DNA of 64,000 nucleotides from Candidatus Melainabacteria bacterium. GTDB taxonomy: Bacteria > Cyanobacteriota > Vampirovibrionia > Obscuribacterales > Obscuribacteraceae. Location of the stretch: positions 34,669-98,668 of the forward strand of contig JAFKGK010000011.1 of the NCBI GenBank assembly GCA_017307165.1. Direction: 5' to 3'. The position numbers and the translations under genes are program-made. The stretch's first letter is position 1, and each line of letters starts with the position of its first letter. The notes beneath the pieces were generated by a model. It was not told the DNA's origin. It saw nothing but the letters and a program-made list of their open reading frames with translations, and ran no database searches. This document shows, piece after piece, positions 1 through 7,818 of this stretch.

Positions 1-120
1 CAAGCAGCCGAGGGTACCCGTTTCACCGCTGTCCCAGAACACGGTAACTTCGTTCTGGTGACAGCGGGTCTTGGTATCCGGTTAATTGTCCCGGTCGTAC
101 CAACCGGCGGGTCAGAATAG
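1..120 (+). CDS. 3' end of an unrecognised protein (partial)
   Basis: The first reading frame is open from the window edge to a TAG at 118-120. It gives 39 residues ending in a hydrophobic, valine- and proline-rich tail (LIVPVVPTGGSE). The composition looks protein-like, but the stretch is too short to identify. The gene starts outside the window. It could also be a chance open frame. Confidence 0.35.
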   Translation, partial: QAAEGTRFTAVPEHGNFVLVTAGLGIRLIVPVVPTGGSE

Positions 121-401
121 TGCTTCTGGTTCACAATTACACGTCGTCCAGTGATTCCGCATATGTAATAGCGATGTGAGAGTTAACTGCAAATGAAGCT
201 CCGGCGCAAGGCATATTGGACAAAGACCAGTACCCTTTGGGTAAAATAGTCAGTGGCCCTTTTTGGCGTTTACCATGATAAGAATGTGGAGTTCCGGATC
301 ATTTTACACGGATTCAAAGCACCAACCATCGCCTAATTAGCCGCAGCAGTAAACCTTGCCTCACCTGAGGTAAGTCACGATAAATATAAGGGGATAAGAT
401 T

Positions 402-578
402 ATGGGAAATGTAGTCGGCGGTATGACAATATCACTTGATGGGTTGGGGAAGGGCCAAGACAGTATTTTTTCGCTTCTATGCCCTGCATTCGATGAGTTA
501 ATGAGTAAGAGTGAAGCTACTACCGTCTCTCCAGCGGGTTGCAAACCACAAGCACAAGGAGGAGGAGCCCCATGCTAA
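402..578 (+). pseudogene. N-terminal remnant of a dihydrofolate reductase/RibD-like protein
   Basis: An ATG at 402, eight bases after an AAGGGG ribosome binding site, opens 58 codons. The first 17 or so (MGNVVGGMTISLDG) match the typical start of RibD C-terminal/dihydrofolate reductase family proteins (MGKVVVGMTMSLDGF). A later SLLCPAFDEL resembles the LYPDFDEL segment of the same family. The family normally runs 170-200 residues with a substrate- and NADPH-binding core, which is absent here. The frame instead runs into and overlaps the start of the next gene by seven bases. This looks like a truncated, degenerate remnant whose ribosome binding site may still give some coupled translation. 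The family assignment rests on the short N-terminal motif. The 280 bases before it hold no recognisable gene. Confidence 0.45.
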
Positions 579-1402
579 AACAGGTCGCGGATGGTGTGCT
601 GATCCACCAGAGCGAGTTCATGCAGAGCAACGCCGTTGTCGTACAAGGCCGGACCGGCGTGTTGCTTATCGACCCCGGAATACAGGACGACGAAATGGCT
701 GCTCTCACTAACGACCTTCGCGAGTTGGGCCATAGCGTTGTGGCAGGCTTCTCCACGCATCCTCATTGGGATCACCTGCTCTGGCACCCCAGCCTCGGCG
801 AAGCACCCCGTTACGGTACGGCCCGCAACGCGGCTATTGTCAGCGAGCTGCTATCGAACGAGGGTTGGAAGGCGCGTGTTGCCTCGATGTTACCGCTGGA
901 CATCGCCGAGGAGATACCAATGGATATATTCGGCCTCATTACCGGCCTGCCAGCCGAAACTGCGTACCTTCCCTGGGATGGTCCTAAAGTCCGCCTTATC
1001 GAACATCAGGCGCATGCCCTGGGCCATGGAGCACTGTTGATCGAGGAACGTGGCGTTCTCGTCGCCGGCGACATGGTTTCTGATATCCTGATTCCGTTGC
1101 TCAACCTTAAAACCGCAGACCCGATTGAAGACTATCTCACTGGGCTGCGACTACTTGAAAGCGTGGCAGACAGCGTCGATGTATTCATCCCAGGTCACGG
1201 GTCCGTCGGCGGAGCGGAGCAGCTTCGTGCACGGATCGAACAGGATCGTGCATATGTCCAAGCCTTGCGTGACGGCGGTGTTGTCGACGATCCGCGGATC
1301 GGCCCATCGGCCACGGTCGGCAAGGATTGGGCGCCTGGCGTACATGAACGGCAACTACAGCAGCTTGCCCAAATAAGAGAGCACGACAGGACGTCCAGAT
1401 AG
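572..1402 (+). CDS. Metallo-beta-lactamase-fold hydrolase
   Basis: A 276-residue cytoplasmic protein of the metallo-beta-lactamase superfamily, binuclear metal hydrolases acting on lactams, thioesters and other esters. The signature HxHxDH is present as HPHWDH at residues 63-68. A downstream GHG near residue 151, an AGDM (fourth metal-ligand region) and a late IPGHG segment complete the usual metal site. The ATG at 572 is chosen because a strong AGGAGGAGG lies just upstream. An upstream in-frame TTG at 539 would place that ribosome binding site inside the gene. The gene stands alone between a remnant and the parB operon on the other strand. The substrate cannot be told from sequence. Quorum-quenching lactonase, glyoxalase II-like and antibiotic-hydrolysing members all share the fold. 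Confidence 0.85.
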   Translation: MLKQVADGVLIHQSEFMQSNAVVVQGRTGVLLIDPGIQDDEMAALTNDLRELGHSVVAGFSTHPHWDHLLWHPSLGEAPRYGTARNAAIVSELLSNEGWKARVASMLPLDIAEEIPMDIFGLITGLPAETAYLPWDGPKVRLIEHQAHALGHGALLIEERGVLVAGDMVSDILIPLLNLKTADPIEDYLTGLRLLESVADSVDVFIPGHGSVGGAEQLRARIEQDRAYVQALRDGGVVDDPRIGPSATVGKDWAPGVHERQLQQLAQIREHDRTSR

Positions 1403-1454
1403 AGATCCGCTGGCGAGACAAGAGGCGACCCTGCCAAATTCTTGACTCAAAAAA

Positions 1455-1480
1455 GAAATGCCCTTGCAAAGGGAGGTATG
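1455..1480 (-). terminator. Weak terminator-like hairpin downstream of parB
   Basis: CCCTT and AAGGG pair around a three-base loop (1461-1473). Read on the minus strand, the stem is followed by a T-rich run (about 1446-1456). It lies about 75 bases past the parB stop. A related sequence with shared ATGCCCT and CGCAA/TGCAA elements lies downstream of the second parB copy near 25956. The stem is only five pairs long, so the terminator call is weak. Confidence 0.3.
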
Positions 1481-1546
1481 AAGAACAGGTTAGGTTAACC
1501 TTTTATTTTTAGCTTTGAGAACTTTTTGAAAATTTTTCGGCCTGAC

Positions 1547-2518
1547 TTATAGCTTCGCCCGTAGTTGGACTAATGTTTGTTCCAATTCTTCCAGGACCAC
1601 CTTAAGTTGTACCCGTTCCTCTTCCTCAAATTTTTCAAAATCCTGGGCCAGGGATTTCAAAGCATCCCTGGCCCGGCTGAAAGGTACAATTTTAGCTCTA
1701 AAAGAAGCTCTGAGCGACATTCTGGGCGATTTAACTGCTTCAGTTCCCTCTTTTTCTCCAACATTCTCATTAGTATGAGCTAGATCATTTAAGCTAAAAG
1801 TGTTCCCCGGGAACACATTGTGCATTTCTTCACCAATTTCACTTTCGTTACTTGCCTCCTTTTCGAATGGTAAGTGCATTTGTAACTGCTCACGGTCCAA
1901 TGCCTCGGTATAGGCATGATTGATGGAAATCTGGTTGGTGATTACTCGCTCTACCAGGTCAGGAAAAGGGGCGAGCTTCAAGCGTTTGGCAATAAAGGTG
2001 CGAGATTTGTGGATGAGGCGGGCGAGGTCCGTTTCACCCCCGAACCCTTCCTGGATTCGTTTTTCGTTTAGTTGAGCCAGGAAATCTACTTCTTCTTTGA
2101 AATTGAGGTCACGTCTTTGCAAATTTTCAGTAAGGGAGACAAGCCTGGCTTCTTTATCATTGAAATTATCGACGATAGCCGGAAGTTGTTTTAGGGAGGC
2201 AATTTGGGCTGCCCGGTAACGCCGTTCCCCCGCCACAATTTCAAATTTGCCCGGTTCTCTGGCCGGTCGAACCAGAATTGGTTGAAGAATACCGTGCTCA
2301 CTAATATCTGCCGCCAACTCCTCCAGGGCTGCATTGGCTTCAGGGGTGTCAAAATCCTGGCGAACCTGAAAGGGGTTACTTATCAGCTTTTCGATTGGAA
2401 GAAGTTTGGCTTTCGGGTTGGCGTCCAGCGAGGATTGAGGGGCAATCATTTCTCGCATCAAATTGTTCCTCAGGCTATTGTTCTGATTACTGTTGCCGCT
2501 ATTACTAAAGATTGACAC
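1547..2518 (-). CDS. parB: ParB-family partition protein
   Basis: A 323-residue centromere-binding protein of the ParB/RepB/Spo0J family, which loads on parS sites and stimulates the ParA ATPase to segregate a replicon. The N-terminal CTP-binding nuclease-like domain (about residues 40-130) shows the family blocks NPFQVRQDF, HGILQPILVRP, the ERRYRAA box and the TENLQRRDL segment. It is followed by a helix-turn-helix region (SRTFIAKRLKL) and a coiled C-terminal part suited to dimerisation. The start is GTG and overlaps the end of parA by 14 bases, which implies translational coupling. The segment MHNVFPGNTFS in the otherwise variable linker is encoded by a perfect palindrome that recurs in the second parB copy, suggesting an embedded parS. 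The gene lies in one transcription unit with parA and possibly the dnaB-like gene. Confidence 0.93.
   Translation of the reverse strand: MSIFSNSGNSNQNNSLRNNLMREMIAPQSSLDANPKAKLLPIEKLISNPFQVRQDFDTPEANAALEELAADISEHGILQPILVRPAREPGKFEIVAGERRYRAAQIASLKQLPAIVDNFNDKEARLVSLTENLQRRDLNFKEEVDFLAQLNEKRIQEGFGGETDLARLIHKSRTFIAKRLKLAPFPDLVERVITNQISINHAYTEALDREQLQMHLPFEKEASNESEIGEEMHNVFPGNTFSLNDLAHTNENVGEKEGTEAVKSPRMSLRASFRAKIVPFSRARDALKSLAQDFEKFEEEERVQLKVVLEELEQTLVQLRAKL
1800..1816. promoter_or_regulatory. Candidate intragenic parS palindrome, copy 1
   Basis: GTGTTCCCCGGGAACAC is a perfect 8-bp inverted repeat around one central base. It lies inside the parB reading frame. The same palindrome and its flanks (36 identical bases) recur inside the second, diverged parB copy at 26413. 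A 17-bp palindrome of this size resembles a ParB binding site. Binding itself is inferred. Confidence 0.5.
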
Positions 2519-3272
2519 GCTCTTTTATCTCCTCTGCTAAATTCCGGTAATCCTCCGCAACACTGCTCTCCCCGGCGTAATTACCTATTGTTTGACCCAT
2601 CGCCGGTGCTTCAGCCATCCTGGTACTCAGCCTGATAACTGTTTCAAATACCCGGTCGCCAAATGTCTCCTTTATCTGGTTTGAGACCTCCTTTGTAATC
2701 TTGGTATTAGTGCTCATAGTAAGAACTACCCCTAACACCTTGAGGTCGGGGTTAGGATCGCTCTGGATATAGTTGATGGTTGTCATTAACTGCGTCATCC
2801 CATACAAAGCAAAGAAAGAATTGGCTTGGACTGGGATAAGAATCCCATCGGCTGCCGTCAGAGCGTTAATCGTGAGCATGTTTATGCTGGGCGAGCAGTC
2901 GAGCAAAATAATGTCATAATTTGCTCTGACCTCCTGTAGCTTTCGCCGCAGAAGTTTTTCTCTCGAAAACATACTTACCATCCGTAATTCCAGGGCGTGG
3001 AGAGCCATGTGCGCCGGTATCAGGTCAAACCCTTCGGTGATTGGGACAATGGCTTCTGAAAAGCACATCTCCTCATTGGAAATAACTTCCACAAGAGTCT
3101 TTTGCAGTTTTTCAGGGTTTTTACCAAGGGCAATTGTCAAGTTGCTCTGAGGATCACAGTCGATAACCAACACCCGGTAGTGCTGCTGGGCAAAGATACC
3201 GGCCAGGCTCGTTACCGAGCTGGTCTTTGCCGTCCCTCCTTTGATGTTGCTGCAGGCTATTACATAACTCAC
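2505..3272 (-). CDS. parA: ParA-family partition ATPase
   Basis: A 255-residue P-loop ATPase of the ParA/MinD/Soj family. It forms ATP-dependent dimers on the nucleoid and moves ParB-parS complexes. The deviant Walker A is near the N-terminus as KGGTAKTS (signature lysine plus catalytic lysine). A Walker B-like IILLDCSPS and the switch segment VIDCDPQSN follow. The GTG at 3272 is preferred over an upstream in-frame ATG at 3308 because a strong GAGAGGAGG lies nine bases before it. The N-terminus then begins directly at the Rossmann strand (VSYVIACSNIKGG). No N-terminal HTH is present, so this is a short, Ib- or Soj-like ParA without autorepressor function. It overlaps parB. Confidence 0.94.
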   Translation of the reverse strand: MSYVIACSNIKGGTAKTSSVTSLAGIFAQQHYRVLVIDCDPQSNLTIALGKNPEKLQKTLVEVISNEEMCFSEAIVPITEGFDLIPAHMALHALELRMVSMFSREKLLRRKLQEVRANYDIILLDCSPSINMLTINALTAADGILIPVQANSFFALYGMTQLMTTINYIQSDPNPDLKVLGVVLTMSTNTKITKEVSNQIKETFGDRVFETVIRLSTRMAEAPAMGQTIGNYAGESSVAEDYRNLAEEIKERVNL

Positions 3273-3332
3273 TTTTTGGTGCCTCCTCTCTAAATTATTG
3301 GTAATCAAACTTCTGAATAACTATTGCCTGAG

Positions 3333-4757
3333 CTAGAGGAATTGAACCTTTCTGGCATCAAAGGTTAGGGCACCGGTTATATCCCCTTCAGAAAAGGTAT
3401 TTTTCCGGATAGCATATTTTGCCAGGGCCTTATCCTGACTGATTGCAAAGGCAAGCAACTGGTTGGAGCACCGCTCAATCTCACCCGTTCCAAGACCTTC
3501 ATCAAGGTCCGGTGGTTCGTACTGCCTGGAATCGCTGCGACCTACCTGGCTCGTCATAAGTCCAGCCAGATTCAATTCATTGAGGACATCACTGAAGCGT
3601 CGTACATTAAAGGCCATGGCTTCTCTCTCCGAATTACAATTCCTCGGCCAACCAAGCCGCTGCAGGTAATCCAGCACAATCAGGTCATAACCCCGTCCGG
3701 TTTTGACTGCGAGGGCATAATGCCGAGCTTTTAACTCTTGAATAAGTTGTTCTGATGTCCATTCCGGGCAGTGGCAAAAGTCTACCCTCCCCGACCACTC
3801 TGACACCTTTCCAGCGGCTTTTGAGAGTAACTCTAATTCTCGATCAGACAAATTTCTTCTTAGTTGAGAAAGCACCGGCACCCCACTCAGGCGGCAATAT
3901 CTGCGAGCTAGCATTTGCTCCTGGTTCAACTCAACATGGAAATAAAGTACGTTCAACCCTAAAATGGCATTGGTGTCGGCAATCTGGGATGCCACCAGAG
4001 TTTTGCCTCCACCGGTTCTACCAAGAATTGTGGTCAAGGTTGAAGGTAACAGAGATAGAACCGGAGCCTCGGTCCAATCCCTCCCATCAAACTCAGGCCA
4101 GCCAAACCTTAAGTGGGGCAAAGTTTTCTGACCTTGCAAGACACCCTGGCTTTCGATATTTCTTTTTTCGTCAAGGTCTGAAGCTACTTTGACAAAATGC
4201 TCCAGACTCTTCTCGTGAGTGGTGAAATGGGAGTTTTCTCTTCCCTTTACAAGGACGGCCAGGTTCTGCATACGCTCGATAAATTCTGCAAGTAATTTTG
4301 TAGACTCCTCTTTGCCCTGATAGCTACTTGCAACTATGTGAGAACCTTCGGCTATCAGCTTGCGGGCTAGCCAATAATTCAAAATAATGTTGGCATAATA
4401 CTGAACATGAACCGGCGTAGGAACAGCCTCCATCAGCCTTAGCAAATAGGAGCCTCGTATCTGACCCGGTTCATCTCCCAGCAGTTGCATAGCTTTTAGC
4501 TCATCCCGCACTGTTATAAGGTCGCCGGGAACACCTGTTGAATAGAGGTTGAGGATAGCCTGATAGATATTGGCTCGTTCCTGGCTGAAGAAATGGCCTG
4601 GTTTAAGAATAGAGGCAACCGTTACAATCAAGTCCCGGTCGATTAGAAGGCTGCCCAATACCGCTTCTTCAGCCTCCGGATTTTGGGGAATGTTTAATTC
4701 CACAAGTTTTCCGTTGCTGTTGGAAGACCTTCCATTGAAATTGGTAGGTTGTTGCAT
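3333..4757 (-). CDS. DnaB-like replicative DNA helicase
   Basis: A 474-residue hexameric-helicase homologue. Residues about 20-125 form the DnaB N-terminal domain (NPEAEEAVLGSLLID, then QAILNLYSTG). The C-terminal RecA-like domain carries Walker A GRTGGGKT, Walker B YDLIVLDYLQRL and the late loop resembling the DnaB arginine-finger region. The length is close to the 450-470 of chromosomal DnaB. It lies 60 bases upstream of parA and follows the rep-like gene on the same strand. A plasmid-encoded helicase loaded by the adjacent Rep-like protein at a nearby origin is therefore the simplest reading. A GGAAGGA ribosome binding site precedes the ATG. Between Walker B and the C-terminus the sequence diverges from standard DnaB (SNQLLAFAISQDKA), so it is probably a plasmid-specific version. 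Confidence 0.88.
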   Translation of the reverse strand: MQQPTNFNGRSSNSNGKLVELNIPQNPEAEEAVLGSLLIDRDLIVTVASILKPGHFFSQERANIYQAILNLYSTGVPGDLITVRDELKAMQLLGDEPGQIRGSYLLRLMEAVPTPVHVQYYANIILNYWLARKLIAEGSHIVASSYQGKEESTKLLAEFIERMQNLAVLVKGRENSHFTTHEKSLEHFVKVASDLDEKRNIESQGVLQGQKTLPHLRFGWPEFDGRDWTEAPVLSLLPSTLTTILGRTGGGKTLVASQIADTNAILGLNVLYFHVELNQEQMLARRYCRLSGVPVLSQLRRNLSDRELELLSKAAGKVSEWSGRVDFCHCPEWTSEQLIQELKARHYALAVKTGRGYDLIVLDYLQRLGWPRNCNSEREAMAFNVRRFSDVLNELNLAGLMTSQVGRSDSRQYEPPDLDEGLGTGEIERCSNQLLAFAISQDKALAKYAIRKNTFSEGDITGALTFDARKVQFL

Positions 4758-4791
4758 ATTTGATCCTTCCTTCTTGCGCTAATTTTTTTAG

Positions 4792-5943
4792 TTAGCTTTG
4801 TTCCATAAAAAATGCTTGTGAAGAATAGTTAGCACTTAGGGCTGGTAGATTAGGTTTGCCAACTGGATAAGCCCTTTCACTCTCTTTTGCCTGAAGGGCC
4901 AGGTATTTATCTAATCTGAGCCTGATACTAGTTTTGTCCCGTACGGATACTGCATCTGCCAGATTGCGTTCCTCAATCGCTATCAGCCGGGGCAAGTGTT
5001 TATCAAAATATTCTTTTCTCTGGTCAGCTTCCAATTGAAGGCTGTTTAGGGTTGGTACTCCCGCTCCCCTGGGCAAGGGCACAGGGGCGAGCTGGTGGAC
5101 CATTTGCACCAGTAGACCGGCGGGGTTGTAAATTGTTCGTGAAGCCGTTTGTTCCAGGATCCATTCGGCTAAACCTCTCACATACTCATCGTCCAGCTTT
5201 GCCTTGATTACCGTAACAGCAAGCTGTTTGGCTCGTGCCTCTGAAACTCCAAACTCGGTTAATACGGCTATAACTTTCTCACTTAGCGTAGTTTGTGGTG
5301 GGATATGAATCGAACCTGGCACTTCTTTACTTTGCATGCTTGCACTTTTATCAGATGAATCTTTTCCAGAATTTCTAAAATCACACACACTTTTGGCTGG
5401 TTGGTCAAAATCCAAGTTAGTCGGAGCTACCACCCCATTAACATGGGCAGGCTGTATATGAGTGTGTGTTTTTAATGCATGTATTTCAACTTCATGTGAT
5501 TCGTCAGCAGAATCTTGCATACCCTCCCCTGCTTTTTTCTGCTTACCCGGTAAGTCTTTTTCAGCAGCACTGTCAGCAGTTTTTGGCAAGGATGAGTTCG
5601 AACCTCCTTTCGGTGGAACAACTTTGAGAAGCCGGTAAAGATTTGACAGTCCCTCTTTAGCCCGGCATATAATGGTTATAAGAGATGCGCACTCCAGTTC
5701 CTTCAGGAGATCTGCTATTCGCCTTGGCTTAAGATTCATATCCCATCCTAAGGTTTGTTGGCTCGGCCAACACTCGTTTGACTGCCTCGCATACTTCAAC
5801 AGAATCAGGTAAAGCTTCAAAGCACTGGTGCTGATTCCAGCTTCAAGTACCTCTAAAGGGACCTGGACGAACAGGTTCTTTTCTCTCCCACTTTGCTCTT
5901 TTGGAGAGGAATAATCTTTTCTATCTACTTGATTTTTGGGCAT
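4792..5943 (-). CDS. Winged-helix, Rep-like replication protein
   Basis: A 383-residue protein with an N-terminal winged-helix domain of the HTH_36 / replication-initiator type (about residues 25-105: STSALKLYLILLKYA, then WPSQQTLGWDMNLKPRRIAD). A long low-complexity, acidic and polar linker follows, then a helical C-terminal segment (about 225-300, EKVIAVLTEFGVSEARAKQLA) like domains found in RepA or DnaD-like primosome proteins. The ATG at 5943 is chosen because CAGGAG lies six bases upstream; an ATG at 5961 has no ribosome binding site. It heads the run rep - dnaB - parA - parB and directly follows a hairpin-rich candidate origin. Binding to that origin is inferred from position. A transcriptional-regulator role remains possible. 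Confidence 0.6.
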   Translation of the reverse strand: MPKNQVDRKDYSSPKEQSGREKNLFVQVPLEVLEAGISTSALKLYLILLKYARQSNECWPSQQTLGWDMNLKPRRIADLLKELECASLITIICRAKEGLSNLYRLLKVVPPKGGSNSSLPKTADSAAEKDLPGKQKKAGEGMQDSADESHEVEIHALKTHTHIQPAHVNGVVAPTNLDFDQPAKSVCDFRNSGKDSSDKSASMQSKEVPGSIHIPPQTTLSEKVIAVLTEFGVSEARAKQLAVTVIKAKLDDEYVRGLAEWILEQTASRTIYNPAGLLVQMVHQLAPVPLPRGAGVPTLNSLQLEADQRKEYFDKHLPRLIAIEERNLADAVSVRDKTSIRLRLDKYLALQAKESERAYPVGKPNLPALSANYSSQAFFMEQS

Positions 5944-5961
5944 AGAAATCTCCTGGCCCAT

Positions 5962-6110
5962 CTTGACGTAGAAGATTTCTGATGCTAAGATTGATCTAGC
6001 CAGGGTCTACCAAACCCTGCTAAAAACATAGAAATCTCCTCGTAAGAGGACCCATTTAGAAAATCCCACCGGTCTGCAAACTTCGGGATTTTCGACTTTT
6101 ATAGACAAAT
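5962..6110. other. Candidate replication origin: cluster of short inverted repeats
   Basis: Just upstream of the rep-like gene, three inverted repeats lie in about 95 bases: CAGGGT/ACCCTG (6001-6019), TCCTC/GAGGA with a four-base loop (6037-6050) and GAAAATCCC/GGGATTTTC (6059-6093). The element CATAGAAATCTCCT occurs at 5941 (over the rep start) and again at about 6027, so it may be an iteron-like direct repeat. No DnaA box was identified with confidence. The origin role is inferred from context only. Confidence 0.35.
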
Positions 6111-6114
6111 TTAG

Positions 6115-6150
6115 AAATTCACCCTAATCCAAACAGGGTGAATTTTTTAT
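6115..6150. terminator. Strong bidirectional terminator hairpin
   Basis: AAATTCACCCT (6115-6125) pairs perfectly with AGGGTGAATTT (6135-6145) around a nine-base loop. A run of Ts follows on the plus strand. It sits just past the stop of the minus-strand HTH gene and would separate it from the rep-like gene. Confidence 0.65.
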
Positions 6151-6169
6151 TTCAGCTGGAATCGAACAT

Positions 6170-6496
6170 TCAAATCTCTCCTTTCTGCACTGGTTTTGAA
6201 ACAAGATATTGACTTTTAAGGGTTTGTTGCTGTTTAATGATGGTACGAATAGTTTCGTGAGACACGCCAAATTCAGCGGCCAGCTCTCTAAGGCTTTGGC
6301 CACCGTGATGTCTTTCAACTATTTGACTTGCCTGGTTTGGGGTAAAGTTTGCGGCATTGGGCTTTTTAGGCCTAAGCTGTCCGACAAGCTGGGCCGGAAT
6401 CAGAGAAGAAAATATGATTTCGTGACCGTCGAAGAGTGAAAATTGTATGGCAGATGATGGAGCGAACCCCGTCACTTCCGCTGTGAAATATTTCAC
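6170..6496 (-). CDS. Small helix-turn-helix DNA-binding protein
   Basis: A 108-residue protein with a C-terminal helix-turn-helix of the resolvase/transposase type (GQSLRELAAEFGVSHETI, about residues 67-85). The N-terminal half is unrecognised (FSLFDGHEIIFSSLIPAQLVGQ). The start is taken as GTG at 6496, which coincides with one end of a perfect 14-bp palindrome; no good ribosome binding site is visible, so the start is uncertain. It is divergent from nothing and lies upstream of the rep block on the same strand, separated by a terminator. It may be a copy-number or partition regulator of the replicon, or a leftover of a mobile element. Function is not established. Confidence 0.55.
   Translation of the reverse strand: MKYFTAEVTGFAPSSAIQFSLFDGHEIIFSSLIPAQLVGQLRPKKPNAANFTPNQASQIVERHHGGQSLRELAAEFGVSHETIRTIIKQQQTLKSQYLVSKPVQKGEI
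6483..6496. promoter_or_regulatory. Perfect 14-bp palindrome over the HTH gene start
   Basis: GTGAAATATTTCAC is a perfect palindrome. A second half-site, GTGAAATA, lies about 20 bases upstream of the gene (about 6517). A -10-like TATACAATATATAG sits between them (6501-6514). This arrangement suits an autoregulatory operator, which is an inference. Confidence 0.4.
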
Positions 6497-6528
6497 AAAC
6501 TATACAATATATAGTAGTGAAATAAGTG

Positions 6529-6556
6529 AAAAGACCCCTATTTAGGGGTCTTTTTT
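6529..6556 (+). terminator. Rho-independent terminator
   Basis: AAGACCCC and GGGGTCTT pair around a six-base loop and are followed by a run of Ts on the plus strand. On the minus strand a short T run also follows the stem, so it may shield the HTH gene from readthrough. No plus-strand gene directly upstream is evident. Confidence 0.6.
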
Positions 6557-6778
6557 GTACCGCGGGAGCGATAATTAACGATACTTCGCTTCCGCTGTTA
6601 TTTTCCAAAACAATATAGCCAATGTTTTGATAACAATAATAGTCTGCAATATTACATTTTTATAGTTTGGATACCTCAATCACTTTTAAAGAAGAGTTTT
6701 CAAGCTTGTGTATTTTACTCTTGGCAGTAGGTACATTCATCTTTGGGCCTTACCTCACCGGAAAATTTTGAGAGACGA

Positions 6779-7236
6779 TTAAAGCCAGATATACTCGTGT
6801 CTAAACAATCCACTAAACTGGTGCAAACTCACCCCGAAGAGACGGCACAAACCCCGGATAGAATAATTCCAGCCTTCCTGTTGGCTAAGCTGGTAGAGTT
6901 GCTCTATGGTTTGGCATTTTGCTTCAACAGTTCCTGGGCTTTTTAAAATAGAATTCTCTAAAGCCATATGACCGCAGAAGCGTTCCAGTTCCGCCACTTT
7001 ATTTCTGGGGCTAACAACTCCTGTTGTTCAGCACTGAGCGGTTCGCTCCTGGCATGGGCCTGAGTAACTGCTTTGAAAGCTGCTTCGCCTTTCTCCCGGT
7101 AAAGTTTCTTCCAGGCAGGGATCAGGCTATCCGAGATAGAATGTTCCCGGCATAACTGCGCCACGCTTTTTTGATTCTCAAGGACTGCCTTTACGATTTT
7201 TAGCTTGAATTCCGGCGGATAAGAACGCCCTTGCAT
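6779..7236 (-). pseudogene. IS3-family transposase remnant (OrfA and start of OrfB)
   Basis: Two overlapping minus-strand frames together read as an IS3/IS150-type transposase. The first (from 7236) starts MQGRSYPPEFKLKIVKAVLE and contains the OrfA helix-turn-helix (SVAQLCREHSISDSLIPAWK). It breaks after LLAPEIK; the second frame continues VAELERFCGHMALENSIL and then enters the OrfB start (YSIRGLCRLFGVSLHQF). A one-base deletion near 6990 explains the shift. The site is not an A-rich slippery heptamer, so programmed frameshifting is unlikely. The catalytic DDE domain of OrfB is missing beyond about 6779. The element is inactive debris. Confidence 0.8.
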
Positions 7237-7250
7237 ACAAACCTACCTTT

Positions 7251-7294
7251 CCACAAACTGATTTGTATTTTACTCTAACTTCTTCAGTTTGTGG
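7251..7294. repeat. 11-bp inverted repeat beside transposase debris
   Basis: CCACAAACTGA (7251-7261) and TCAGTTTGTGG (7284-7294) are perfect inverted copies separated by 22 bases. They lie between the IS3 remnant and an oppositely oriented integrase-type remnant, so they may mark an element boundary or be a transcription terminator for either. Confidence 0.45.
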
Positions 7295-7302
7295 TCTGGA
7301 TT

Positions 7303-7470
7303 TCTGAAAGCATACCATATGTTGAGTATTTCAATAAGTCAAGACCACACCAGGGAATTGGACAGGCTGTGCTAGATCCGACACAAATCAGCTCGCTTTC
7401 AGAGGGGAAAGTGGTAAGTTTTACCGTAATGGGCGGATTACATCACCGTTATGAGCGTGCCGCAGCTTAG
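7303..7470 (+). pseudogene. C-terminal remnant of an integrase-core (rve) transposase
   Basis: A plus-strand frame ending in TAG at 7468-7470 reads VEYFNKSRPHQGIGQ, then a KVVSFTVMGGLHHRYERAA tail. This matches the end of rve-type transposases, which share the YxxxRPHQGIG box and a lineage-typical GGLHH(D/R)Y tail. The catalytic DDE residues lie upstream and are absent. It is a remnant on the opposite strand from the adjoining IS3 fragment. Confidence 0.7.
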
Positions 7471-7818
7471 GTACGGTGGGGTCGGATGACCATGGTAGCC
7501 ACCAAAGCTGGTAGACCCGACCGTATCAACTTGTGGTCGCCTGGATATCCTGGTTAACGAAGCAGCTGTAATGGATTAGATGCAGGAAGTGTAGCGGCCC
7601 TTCCTGTTACTTTTAGATTGTAGATACGTAGAAGTAGAATAAGAATTAATTGGAAAGTAATTTTAATTACTAATTGGATGGAAGATGCCTACCTTCTTGC
7701 CCGATAACGAGCCTAATGAAAAAGGGAACTGAAATCTAAATAGCAATATGATCCACAAAACATATACGGCCAATGCGATGGTGCGCTCAGGACATGGAAG
7801 AATAGGAGTTAAATCATT
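7471..7818. other. Non-coding stretch
   Basis: About 350 bases between transposase debris and the next gene. A GGTCGG..CCGACC-like pairing (about 7489-7532) and a short AGGAAG/CTTCCT inverted pair (about 7584-7609) are visible. No gene or confident promoter was recognised. Confidence 0.3.

Noticed and set aside
6958..7030. Programmed -1 frameshifting in the IS3-like remnant
   Set aside because: There is no A-rich slippery heptamer at the break, and the OrfB half is truncated, so it is decay.
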